The notes under the pieces were generated by a model that worked only from the letters and a program-made list of their open reading frames with translations, searched no databases and was not told the DNA's origin. This document shows positions 8,585 to 15,873 of a stretch of 41,768 nt of DNA, one piece after another. The stretch's first letter is position 1; each line of letters begins with the position of its first letter. The stretch covers positions 1 through 41,768 of the forward strand of contig CAJUFF010000004.1 of NCBI GenBank assembly GCA_910585505.1. Reading direction: 5' to 3'. Both the position numbers and the translations under genes were made by a program. Source of the stretch: an uncultured Ruminiclostridium sp. GTDB taxonomy: Bacteria > Bacillota > Clostridia > Oscillospirales > Ruminococcaceae.

Positions 8585-8635
8585 TTTTACGATCAACCCT
8601 TTCCGTGCGCAAATCTCGCGAAGACAGGCTTTTAT

Positions 8636-8692
8636 ACCGATCCTTTTTTAATTTGTGGGTATTACTGTTAGTTTAAAAAGGGATTGATATTA
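8636..8692. repeat. Imperfect palindrome at the TetR stop codon
   Basis: TTATACCGATCCTTTTTTAA pairs imperfectly with TTTAAAAAGGGATTGATATT, which is followed by the A that completes the TTA. That final TTA (8690-8692) is the TetR stop codon on the minus strand. The left end shares TATACCGATCCTTTTT with the palindrome at 2398. It may act as the tetR terminator. Confidence 0.65.
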
Positions 8693-9256
8693 CATTACTC
8701 CCTGGAACAGCATATATACAACGTCCTCCACAAAAAAGTCCCTTTCCTCCTTATCGTTAAGGTCGCAGCCCAAAATTTCTTTTGAACAGTCTCCCGCCAG
8801 AAACGCGGTTTCGATGGCGGAGGTAAGAATAAAGCATAAAAGTCTTTTTTTCCTGTTCTCCACTTTGTTCCCGATAGTCATTTTCAAACCGTTCTGGGTG
8901 GAAACGGAGTTGTTTTTCGGCTGGTATTCCTTAAAATCGCTTAAAATAAATATCTTTGCAATCGCCTTGTTGTCAAAAAAGAAGTCCATTAGTTGCTTTG
9001 CTTGACTTGTTACCGATTTTATGACGTTTTCTCCGCTTTCGGTTCCCGAATAGAAGCACAGCAGGATTCTGTTGACTATTCTTTGTACGCACATCTCTAT
9101 GAGCTTATCCTTGCTTTTGAAATGATAATTTATAAGACCCAAGGCAATGCCGCTTCTTTCGGCAATAGCGCGGGCGGTCACAGCCTTTGCTTCGCCTTTG
9201 TTTTCTTCGATAAGCTCGGTTGTGGCTTTTATTATGGCTTCTTTTATATTAGTCAC
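8690..9256 (-). CDS. TetR-family transcriptional regulator
   Basis: This 188-residue protein has an N-terminal TetR helix-turn-helix. It runs from KEAIIKATTELI through AERSGIALGLINYHFKSKDKL (about residues 5-55), followed by an all-helical ligand-binding region without recognisable motifs. Such proteins usually repress a nearby transporter or enzyme gene and release DNA when a small molecule binds. The start is GTG, placed six bases after AGGGGGG. The gene reads in the same direction as the two-component pair but is separated from it by a palindrome. Its target could be itself, the two-component genes or the ABC exporter. No operator was identified. Confidence 0.88.
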   Translation of the reverse strand: MTNIKEAIIKATTELIEENKGEAKAVTARAIAERSGIALGLINYHFKSKDKLIEMCVQRIVNRILLCFYSGTESGENVIKSVTSQAKQLMDFFFDNKAIAKIFILSDFKEYQPKNNSVSTQNGLKMTIGNKVENRKKRLLCFILTSAIETAFLAGDCSKEILGCDLNDKEERDFFVEDVVYMLFQGVM

Positions 9257-9398
9257 GGTCGCCCCCCTATCGGTTGTCCATAATCAATGCCGGATGTTCC
9301 CCTACTCTTAGGTGGCAAGGATTTATAAGACTTTGCAAGAAAAGTCTCTTCATCTCTCGGTTCAGAGGTGAAATGAAAAGCCTCCTCTGAATTGAAAA

Positions 9399-9442
9399 AT
9401 TGTTTTGCAATTCCGGCAGCTTGTTTAAGCTGCTATTTAATA
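9399..9442. repeat. Dispersed 44-bp repeat, copy 1
   Basis: The segment containing TTTTGCAATTCCGGCAGCTT recurs with a few changes at 38533-38576. Its inner part, GCAGCTTGTTTAAGCTGC, is itself a small palindrome. It ends in TTTAATA, which runs into the TAATACCAAT motif of the palindrome family. Confidence 0.7.
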
Positions 9443-9525
9443 CCAATAGTTGTATACTTGATTAAAGATTGCACATTAAGCACTAATCTTCGATCATCAA
9501 TATAATTTGTCTATACCCTGAGTAA
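9438..9525. repeat. Degenerate TAATACCAAT-type palindromic element
   Basis: TAATACCAAT is followed by ACTTGATTAAAGATT, the same right arm seen at 15833-15847. An imperfect complement, AATCTTCGATCA, follows. The TTTGTCTATACC segment (9508-9519) is the complement of the TATAGACAAA core at 6310. It appears to be a decayed member of the palindrome family. Confidence 0.5.
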
Positions 9526-9530
9526 AGATT

Positions 9531-9692
9531 AGGCCCTGTTTGAAAAATCAGAAACGCCGTCTTTTTGCCCCCAAACGGTCATCTTCTGCGTCAAAAAGCC
9601 TCGTCAAACGACGGTTTGACTGCGCTTTTTTCCTTGAAGCTAACCATTTTGGGTAAAAATCCGTCATTTCCTCTATTTTCAAACAAGCCTTA
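9531..9692. repeat. E5 MITE-like element
   Basis: AGGCCCTGTTTGAAAA at the left and TTTTCAAACAAGCCTT at the right form terminal inverted repeats with a perfect 10-bp core, TGTTTGAAAA. They enclose about 160 bp of non-coding DNA. Only one copy lies in this window. The length and architecture match the other MITE-like families here. Confidence 0.5.
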
Positions 9693-9715
9693 GTATAAAA
9701 CAGCGTAATCTATAA

Positions 9716-10039
9716 CTATTCATCTTTTTTCTCAGCTTCGCGGTAAAGCTCCTGAAGGCGCTGAACTCCGTTTTCCAATCGGTAATAGTGAAACACATAA
9801 GGCACTTCAAGCGCAAGAAACAGCACAAACAGCGGCAGAAGATATATTTCCGCCATGGCAAGTCTTAAGGAAATAACGGTCAGCAGCGCGAAAGTCATTG
9901 TAACTATCAGATGAACAAGCCTTTCGTGCTGAAAAAATCCGATATTCACTTTCAGGCTTTCAAGACGATTTTTGTTTACATTCCCCTTTTTTACTGCCTC
10001 TTCGGTCTGTCTGATATATTCTTTAAGCTCATTTTTCAT
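9716..10039 (-). CDS. Small membrane protein of unknown function
   Basis: I do not recognise this 107-residue protein. It starts with a charged, helical stretch (about residues 1-38). Two hydrophobic segments follow, at roughly 40-60 and 64-84, so it is probably a membrane hairpin. A second charged helical tail follows. GAGGAACAT gives a good ribosome site. It lies only 41 bp downstream of the cyclophilin lipoprotein gene on the same strand with no terminator between, so the two are probably co-transcribed. Both products would sit at the membrane. No catalytic motif is visible. Confidence 0.75.
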   Translation of the reverse strand: MKNELKEYIRQTEEAVKKGNVNKNRLESLKVNIGFFQHERLVHLIVTMTFALLTVISLRLAMAEIYLLPLFVLFLALEVPYVFHYYRLENGVQRLQELYREAEKKDE

Positions 10040-10080
10040 ATGTTCCTCAATAAATAACTTCCTGTTTTCGCAAGAGATGA

Positions 10081-10968
10081 TTATTCTACGGTATTTATCT
10101 CCACCGAACTGATAACTATTTTCTGCACCGGGTGACTTTCCTCGTTTCCGCTTTTCTGAAGCTCAACCTCAACTTCGCTTATTGCGTCGATTACGTCAAA
10201 GCCGTCTATCGTCTGTCCGAAAACGGTATATCCTCCGTCGAGGAAGGGTGCTCCGCCTACCTCCTGGTATTTTTCGGTCATTTCGTCGGTGCGTTCCTTC
10301 AAGGCACGAAGCTGTGACGCATAAGTGTTTCTGTTGGCGCTGTAATAATCCAGATACTGCTGAAAATAAGCTTTTGCGTCTTCTTCTGCGCTTTTAAGCT
10401 GTTCGTTAAGCTCATCTATCGCGCTGTCAAGCTGCTCAAGCTGGGCATTAAGCGAATCCTCGCTTATATCGCTGAATTCCCTGTTGTTAACTATATAGAA
10501 CTGACTCCCGTTGATGCCGCCGGCGTTGGCATAGCACAGCGCACCAAAGTAGTGCCGCATTTTTGAGTTATATTCCACGTTGAATGATGGGTCGCTATCA
10601 ACCGACATTCCGTCGCCGTTAGCGGAGCCTCCCTGCATCATAAAGCCTTTTACTACTCTGTGTATATCTTTTCCGGAATAATACCCGTTGTTTGCAAGAT
10701 CAATGAAATTCTGAACTCCTTCGGGGGCTGCTTCGGGATACAGCTTGCAGGTTATTGTGCCATAGCCTTCTATTGTAATAACCGCGTAGGTATCGCCGCT
10801 TTTAAGCTCTGTGGTTGAATTTTTGTTTATATCGGCGGTATTGCCCTGAAAGCTTTCGGGGGATTCTATTGTTTTAATTCCGCCGTATTCGTTTGAGTCG
10901 GAGGAACAGGCTGTCAGAAAAGCGGTGGCGATGAAAAATGCGATTGCGGTTTTAGTGATTTTGGTCAT
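10081..10968 (-). CDS. Cyclophilin-type peptidyl-prolyl isomerase, lipoprotein
   Basis: This 295-residue lipoprotein should catalyse cis-trans isomerisation of proline bonds on the outer face of the membrane. A signal peptide ends in the lipobox LTAC with Cys21. The cyclophilin domain begins near residue 60 (YAVITIEGYGTITCKLYPEAAP). It shows NFIDLANNGYYSG, HRVVKGFMMQGG and NGSQFYIV, and ends with PFLDGGYTVFGQTIDGFDVID. Between the two halves lies an insertion of about 65 residues rich in Glu, Gln and Leu (around 170-235), predicted as a coiled coil. Compact cyclophilins lack this insertion. A strong promoter stands upstream, and the small membrane protein gene follows. Confidence 0.92.
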   Translation of the reverse strand: MTKITKTAIAFFIATAFLTACSSDSNEYGGIKTIESPESFQGNTADINKNSTTELKSGDTYAVITIEGYGTITCKLYPEAAPEGVQNFIDLANNGYYSGKDIHRVVKGFMMQGGSANGDGMSVDSDPSFNVEYNSKMRHYFGALCYANAGGINGSQFYIVNNREFSDISEDSLNAQLEQLDSAIDELNEQLKSAEEDAKAYFQQYLDYYSANRNTYASQLRALKERTDEMTEKYQEVGGAPFLDGGYTVFGQTIDGFDVIDAISEVEVELQKSGNEESHPVQKIVISSVEINTVE

Positions 10969-11007
10969 AGTTTTTCTATCCTTTCTTTTGCAATTGTTTC
11001 TTTTTGT

Positions 11008-11036
11008 ATTGTACCACCTTTTTTGTATAATGTCAA
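11008..11036 (-). promoter_or_regulatory. Sigma-A promoter of the cyclophilin operon
   Basis: The minus strand shows TTGACA, a 17-bp spacer and TACAAT, about 40 bp upstream of the start codon. AAAGGA provides the ribosome site. Confidence 0.85.
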
Positions 11037-11050
11037 TGGGTAATGATATT

Positions 11051-11096
11051 GTTCCCCCGACAAAACCTTTTCGGAATGGGGATTTGTCGGGGGAAC
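11051..11096. repeat. Perfect 14-bp GC-rich palindrome
   Basis: GTTCCCCCGACAAA (11051-11064) pairs exactly with TTTGTCGGGGGAAC (11083-11096) across an 18-nt loop. It lies just upstream of the cyclophilin promoter. No T run follows on either strand, so it is not a typical terminator. Confidence 0.75.
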
Positions 11097-11115
11097 AACA
11101 GCAAATTCAACAATA

Positions 11116-11200
11116 TTAATACTGATCTTTGATCGCCCGTATTATTTGGCTGATTTTTATTTGGATTTAGTATTATACTTTGATCAAAGATCAGTATTAA
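11116..11200. repeat. Perfect 19-bp palindrome overlapping the comEA stop codon
   Basis: TTAATACTGATCTTTGATC (11116-11134) pairs exactly with 11182-11200 across a 47-nt spacer. The right end contains the TTA that forms the comEA stop (11197-11199). Confidence 0.85.
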
Positions 11201-11556
11201 ACGGTTATCAGCTCCTTGATTTTTTCAAACTTACCTTCTCCGATTCCGTCGACCTCCATAATCTCTTCAATACACTCAAATTTTCCGTATTCATCCCTGT
11301 AATCAACAATTCTTTCCGCTATTGCTTTACCGATTCCCGGAAGCTCCGTCAGCTTTTCCGCATCCGCTTCGTTTATATCAATCTTTACAGTAGCGTTAAC
11401 CTGATTGAAATTTTCCGAAACGTCGGATCCGATTTCAAATATTCCTCCAACAAAAATATCATCTGATTGCCATGTGACCTCGCATACGAGAATTACGACA
11501 ACACATGCCGCCGCAAACAAAAGTGAAAATATCCAGAAAACAGTATTTTCTTTCAT
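11197..11556 (-). CDS. comEA: ComEA-like helix-hairpin-helix DNA-binding protein
   Basis: This 119-residue protein has one N-terminal membrane helix (about residues 7-26), a short linker, and a C-terminal double helix-hairpin-helix domain. The domain begins with the family pattern KIDINEADAEKLTELPGIGK. In competent Gram-positive bacteria ComEA binds incoming DNA outside the membrane. The usual partners comEC and comEB are not nearby. The gene starts 12 bp after the end of ptsI and should be read from the same transcript. A stand-alone HhH membrane protein with another role cannot be excluded. Its stop codon is inside a palindrome. Confidence 0.85.
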   Translation of the reverse strand: MKENTVFWIFSLLFAAACVVVILVCEVTWQSDDIFVGGIFEIGSDVSENFNQVNATVKIDINEADAEKLTELPGIGKAIAERIVDYRDEYGKFECIEEIMEVDGIGEGKFEKIKELITV

Positions 11557-11568
11557 CGGGTCTGCCTC

Positions 11569-13212
11569 TTATTCCGATTTGCCAAGATCGATATTTCTCA
11601 CTCTGTCTCTTATTTTAAGCACCATTCCCGGAGCTACCGACAGCTCGTCGATGCCGATTCGCAGAAATTCCTCTGTCAGATTTATGTCGGCGCCCAATTC
11701 GCCGCATATGCCTATCCTTATTCCGTTTTTATGAGCGTTTTCCGCCGTCATTGTAATAAGACGCAGTATTGCTTTATGATGGGGGTCGCAGAATCTTTCA
11801 ACTTTTGGATTCTGTCGGTCGCAGGCTAAGGTGTATTGAGTCAAATCGTTGGTGCCTACGCTGAAAAAGTCCACCATCGGAGCCAACAAGTCGCTTATTA
11901 TCGCCGCGGCGGGAGTTTCTATCATAACGCCGACCTCTGTGTCTTCCGAATACTCTTTTCCCTGAGCTTTAAGCTCTTTTTTTACATCTTTGCAGATATC
12001 AAATATTTCGGTAAGTTCTTCAACGCTTGTAATCATGGGAAACATTATTCCGAGATTTCCGTAAGCGGAGGCGCGGTATAAAGCTCTTAGCTGAGTTTTG
12101 AAAATGTCGGGGCGGGATAGGCTGAAACGTATTGCTCTGCACCCCAGTGCGGGGTTTTCTTCTCTTCCTATGTGAAAGTAGTCCGCCTGCTTGTCCGCGC
12201 CCGCGTCCAAGGTTCTTATTATCACCTTTTTTCCGGCCATGCTTTCAAGAACTTTTTTGTAAACGTTAAACTGTTCTTCTTCCGTGGGGTAGTCATGTCG
12301 GTCAAGATATAAAAATTCGCTTCTGAAAAGCCCGATTCCACCCGCGTCGTTTAACAGAACCGCACCTATATTTTCGGTGCCTTCGATATTGGCAAAAATG
12401 TCTATTTCTTTTCCGTCAACGGTAATGTTTTCTTTGCCCTTAAGATTCTGGTGAAAGCGGCGCTTTTCCTCTTCTTCGTTTTGCTTTTGGGTAAGCCTTT
12501 CGGTAGTTTCCGAATCCGGGTCGATGTACACCTCTCCCGAAAAACCGTCGACAATAAATCTATCGCCTTCCTTAATTTCCTTCAGAAACTCCTCGCCTAC
12601 TCCCATAACGGCGGGAATGTTCATGTTTCTGGCAAGTATGGCGGTATGCGAATTTATAGAGCCGTAAGCGGTGACGAAGCCCAGCACCTTGCTTTTATCC
12701 AGAAGTATCGTTTCGCTGGGAGCAAGGTCGTCGGTGCAGACTATGACATTTTCTTCCTTAAACAGCGCGCATTCGTTCCCGCCTAAGATAAGGTTGTTTA
12801 TAATGCGGTCGGAAATATCCTTAACATCGGCGGCACGGGCCTTCATATACGAGTCCTCCATCGCCCCGAACATGGCTGCAAAATTATCGGCGGTTACCGA
12901 AACGGCGTATTCCGCATTGACGGACTGGCTGTCTATAATGTTGACAAGCGATTCGTTGTAGTCAGTGTCTTTTATCAGCATCATATGTATTTCAAATATC
13001 CATGCGTTTGGTTCCCCAACTTCCTTAAGCGCCTTGTTGTAAATTTCTCTAAGTTGGTTTATGGACTGCTCTTTTGCTTTTTCAAGGCGTATTTTTTCAG
13101 CTTCCGGATCGTCGACGCGAATTCGTTTAACCTCGCCTCGGCAATGCTTGAAAAGCGAGACTTTTCCTATGGCTATCGCATTGTAAATGCTGTTTCCGGT
13201 ATACTTTTTCAT
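11569..13212 (-). CDS. ptsI: PTS enzyme I (phosphoenolpyruvate-protein phosphotransferase)
   Basis: Enzyme I takes phosphate from phosphoenolpyruvate and gives it to HPr, the first step of the sugar phosphotransferase system in the cytoplasm. The 547-residue product has an N-terminal HPr-binding and phosphohistidine part with the active His at about residue 189 in SINSHTAILARN. A C-terminal TIM-barrel shows GIGLFRSEFLY, MFPMITSVEEL and the active-site Cys in GICGELGAD. The start at 13212 has GGAGG eight bases upstream. An in-frame extension to 13251 is possible but lacks a ribosome site. No ptsH (HPr) or sugar-specific enzyme II gene lies nearby, so those partners must be encoded elsewhere. 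Confidence 0.96.
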   Translation of the reverse strand: MKKYTGNSIYNAIAIGKVSLFKHCRGEVKRIRVDDPEAEKIRLEKAKEQSINQLREIYNKALKEVGEPNAWIFEIHMMLIKDTDYNESLVNIIDSQSVNAEYAVSVTADNFAAMFGAMEDSYMKARAADVKDISDRIINNLILGGNECALFKEENVIVCTDDLAPSETILLDKSKVLGFVTAYGSINSHTAILARNMNIPAVMGVGEEFLKEIKEGDRFIVDGFSGEVYIDPDSETTERLTQKQNEEEEKRRFHQNLKGKENITVDGKEIDIFANIEGTENIGAVLLNDAGGIGLFRSEFLYLDRHDYPTEEEQFNVYKKVLESMAGKKVIIRTLDAGADKQADYFHIGREENPALGCRAIRFSLSRPDIFKTQLRALYRASAYGNLGIMFPMITSVEELTEIFDICKDVKKELKAQGKEYSEDTEVGVMIETPAAAIISDLLAPMVDFFSVGTNDLTQYTLACDRQNPKVERFCDPHHKAILRLITMTAENAHKNGIRIGICGELGADINLTEEFLRIGIDELSVAPGMVLKIRDRVRNIDLGKSE

Positions 13213-13282
13213 TTCGGAACCTCCTTTTGCCAATGTCCACAGTATGGACATACGGACAGAAATCCGATGCTTTTGGCGTACC

Positions 13283-13461
13283 TATAGCAATTCAAAAAAA
13301 GTTTAAACAAAATTACAACAGTGCAAAAAACAAACAAGCTTTGGGGGCGCTGCTCCTGTCCTTCGGACTCCCCTACTTCCCTTTCGGAGTCCGAAAGGGA
13401 AGCGGAAAGGACAATTAGCCGCTTCGCTCCTATTTGTTTATCTTTTTGTTGGAATGCTATA
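13283..13461. repeat. E2 MITE-like element, copy 1
   Basis: This 179-bp element has terminal inverted repeats TATAGCAATTCAAAAAAAG (left) and the complement of TATAGCATTCCAACAAAAAG (right). Inside, CTTCCCTTTCGG (13376-13387) pairs exactly with CCGAAAGGGAAG (13391-13402) across a 3-nt loop. About 130 bp recur at 36407-36540. It lies between the DUF1963 gene and ptsI and splits what might otherwise be one operon. Confidence 0.8.
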
Positions 13462-13484
13462 ATATTAGATTCGCTAAGTCTGGG

Positions 13485-14327
13485 TCAGCGGCACTGCATT
13501 ATCAGCCGTACTCTGTCAAAGCGTTTTGCTGAAAGATCCTCTTTTCTTATGTAATAATATATTCTGCCGCAATCTCCGAACATAAGCTTAAAACCGCCGT
13601 TTTCTACGGTATCCATCTGGAACAGCAGAAGCCATTCCTTTAATGAGGACTGCACCGCCTCCTGTTTGTCACGGGGAGTCGCTTCGTTCCAACCATCGCC
13701 CGGAGAATATCCTCTGTAAGCCAGTTCGCATCCCACGGTCATATTGCCGCGGATAATATCCGCCCATCCTAACAGCTTTGAGCTGTTGTCGGGAGTGTTG
13801 ATTTTTAAGCCTTTCGCCGCCCTGTCGTAATCGTCCCAGCACTCCGTAAGCTTGTCCTTTTGCAGCAGGAAATCGGGGTAATCCTGATAGGAATCCTCGG
13901 AATTTGCCAGTACTCCTATGGGAGGATAACGAAAATCCTCTTCTAAATCCGAAGGAAACTCGGCGGGCTTAAGCCGATTTATATCTCCAAACCAAAATAC
14001 CTTTTCGCAGCCTGAGTCATTCGGATCAAAGCCGCGCTCAATTATATCCGCATCATAGAAAAATGAAAGAAGCCCTTTTTGCGGGAGCAATTTTTCGGTA
14101 TCGTATTTTGAGATTTCCTCCAAATTAAATTGAGCGATAAATGAAAGAGGTCGGTTTTTTATCCCACCCTCGCAGTTTTTTCTCTCATAGCGGCACCACT
14201 CAAATTCGTTGGGAAGGTCGGGTTTTCCGCCGAAACGTGTGGCGCCGATTACGGTGCGGGCTTTTCCTTCCGCTTTAAGCCTGATGGAATTGCGCAAGGT
14301 CTTTTTAAGCTTGTTTTTCAGTTCCAT
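13485..14327 (-). CDS. DUF1963 (YwqG-like) protein
   Basis: This 280-residue soluble protein belongs to the DUF1963/YwqG family. Supporting segments are GATRFGGKPDLPNEFEW near the start, PLSFIAQFNLEEIS, LLSFFYDAD, LLGWADIIRG and the late stretch WLLLFQMDTVENGGFKLMFGDCGRIYYYI. DUF1963 proteins occur widely as predicted immunity or stress-associated proteins, but no biochemical function is established. It follows the SUFU-domain gene by 28 bp on the same strand, so the two are probably co-transcribed. Both families are counted among immunity-like proteins of contact toxins, although no toxin gene is visible here. Confidence 0.85.
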   Translation of the reverse strand: MELKNKLKKTLRNSIRLKAEGKARTVIGATRFGGKPDLPNEFEWCRYERKNCEGGIKNRPLSFIAQFNLEEISKYDTEKLLPQKGLLSFFYDADIIERGFDPNDSGCEKVFWFGDINRLKPAEFPSDLEEDFRYPPIGVLANSEDSYQDYPDFLLQKDKLTECWDDYDRAAKGLKINTPDNSSKLLGWADIIRGNMTVGCELAYRGYSPGDGWNEATPRDKQEAVQSSLKEWLLLFQMDTVENGGFKLMFGDCGRIYYYIRKEDLSAKRFDRVRLIMQCR

Positions 14328-14355
14328 TTTTTACCCGTTCCTTTCCCGTAAAAAA

Positions 14356-15534
14356 TCACTCGGAATTCCTTTGGGCTTTCCACGTCGCATACTCTTCATC
14401 AATAACCTTTGAAATCCCTTTATAATAATCCTCGTTCCAAGGCACGAAAAGATATGCCTCGTCGCTGAACTCATCGCTGTTGTATCTGTCGGCGCCGAAA
14501 TATTTTTCGGCGTAGCCGTCTACGTCGCAGGGGTAAAAATGCGCCGTTTCCTCACCGTTTCCGTAGTACCATTCTGTAAACTCTGCGCCCTCGTGATCGA
14601 AATAAGTCAGCATAATCCTACCTTTAAGCGCGTTTCCGTTAAGCAGAAGCCTTAAATCCGGCATTTTATCCGGTTCGCCGATGTTTTCTCTCACGCCGTT
14701 GATTATCTCCGAAAAGCTTTCTCTGAACATATCGCTCAGCATATCATGCTCTATAAACCAGCGGAGATAGGCGGCGAGATGGTTGTAGGCGTTTATGCGG
14801 TCAACCGGAAGCTTTTTTTCGTCTATGGATTCCATGTGGTATTTTACGTCGTCCATAGTCAGCGCACAAAAGCCCAGTTCGCCTTCAATATAATTTTCCG
14901 AGGCGTTGGGACGATCGATTTCCACCACAAAGGATACTATGTTTTCCATTATTTCCAGTAAAGCCGATGCGCCGTTTGTAAGCTTGTAATCCATTTCCTC
15001 GCGGTATAAGGGAATAATTTGGTAGAAATTCACATCTTCTCCGCAGGGCAAAGTCAATACGTTGCCTCCGGGGCGTCCGACCTCCGGATCGATTAGAAGT
15101 GCGCCGCAAAGAGACGTATTTTCGGCATACGGCTCCTGATTGTCTACCGTATGTCCCCATCCCACCCATGTGTTGGCGGATACGGGAAGTCTGGCAACGT
15201 TTTTCAAAAGTCTTATGGGCCAGTAATTGCATTCGTCCGGATCGTTTATTTTCCAGTCGGGAGGCAAAGCGATCATCAGCTCCGCTCTTTCGAGATTTTC
15301 ACCTTTAAGCTCTTCAGGAACATTCATTTTATGAGCGCCCATTCCCATTGTAGTCAATATGTAATAATTACGTTTTTTTGCGGGAGGTATAACGCATATG
15401 TCCACATGAATATCCGGAGAAACAAGCTCGTGAAACACTTCTTTGAATTTTCCGTAATACTTTTCAATGTGTTTTTCCACCGTCTGCATTTCCTTTTCGG
15501 TATACATTTCGGGTTCAAAATCATTTGCTTGCAT
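14356..15534 (-). CDS. SUFU (suppressor of fused)-domain protein with extra C-terminal domain
   Basis: The first 200 or so of 392 residues match bacterial SUFU-like proteins. Examples are HVDICVIPPAKKRNYYILTTMGMG, RAELMIALPPDWK, YWPIRLLKNVARLP and a middle part with YQIIPLYREEMDYKL. From about residue 240 a second unit follows: an acidic helical region containing HLAAYLRWFIEHDML, then a segment ending DEAYLFVPWNEDYY. I have the impression that this second unit occurs as a separate domain in other bacterial proteins. A GGGAGG ribosome site and a strong promoter precede it. It probably leads the transcript that continues into the DUF1963 gene. The function is not known, and an immunity-like role is inferred from family membership only. 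Confidence 0.82.
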   Translation of the reverse strand: MQANDFEPEMYTEKEMQTVEKHIEKYYGKFKEVFHELVSPDIHVDICVIPPAKKRNYYILTTMGMGAHKMNVPEELKGENLERAELMIALPPDWKINDPDECNYWPIRLLKNVARLPVSANTWVGWGHTVDNQEPYAENTSLCGALLIDPEVGRPGGNVLTLPCGEDVNFYQIIPLYREEMDYKLTNGASALLEIMENIVSFVVEIDRPNASENYIEGELGFCALTMDDVKYHMESIDEKKLPVDRINAYNHLAAYLRWFIEHDMLSDMFRESFSEIINGVRENIGEPDKMPDLRLLLNGNALKGRIMLTYFDHEGAEFTEWYYGNGEETAHFYPCDVDGYAEKYFGADRYNSDEFSDEAYLFVPWNEDYYKGISKVIDEEYATWKAQRNSE

Positions 15535-15569
15535 AAAAGCCTCCCGTTTGTTAAAATTTAACTATTTAC

Positions 15570-15598
15570 AGTATAGCACAAAAACCAAAATCAGTCAA
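15570..15598 (-). promoter_or_regulatory. Sigma-A promoter of the SUFU/DUF1963 genes
   Basis: Minus-strand TTGACT, a 17-bp spacer and TATACT, with TGC immediately before the -10 element. It lies 36 bp upstream of the start codon. Confidence 0.8.
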
Positions 15599-15730
15599 CT
15601 TTAACATATTTTAAATTTTTAGTTACAATTTTGGTACAAAAGCCCGTTTATAATATCCAACCTGTTTTAGGCAAGGAAACATAGCGCAAATATTTACGTT
15701 TGATTGAGTTTCCGGATTTTTGTATAATAC

Positions 15731-15774
15731 TAAGTGCAATTCAATCTATAGACAAACAGATTGAATTGCACTTA
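15731..15774. repeat. Perfect 17-bp palindrome
   Basis: TAAGTGCAATTCAATCT (15731-15747) pairs exactly with 15758-15774. The loop is ATAGACAAAC, related to the TATAGACAAA core seen near 6310 and 9512. With the next palindrome it fills the 340-bp gap between the SUFU gene and hslO. Confidence 0.85.
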
Positions 15775-15812
15775 ATATAAGGTATAAGACTGCTTTAATG
15801 ACGTATAATACC

Positions 15813-15847
15813 AATCTTTAGTCAAGTTGTAGACTTGATTAAAGATT
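15813..15847. repeat. Palindrome downstream of hslO
   Basis: AATCTTTAGTCAAGT (15813-15827) pairs with ACTTGATTAAAGATT (15833-15847) with one mismatch and a 5-nt loop. It follows TAATACC and shares its right arm with 9455-9469. It may serve as the hslO terminator. Confidence 0.75.
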
Positions 15848-15873
15848 TACGTCCTAAGCACATTACGGTAAAA

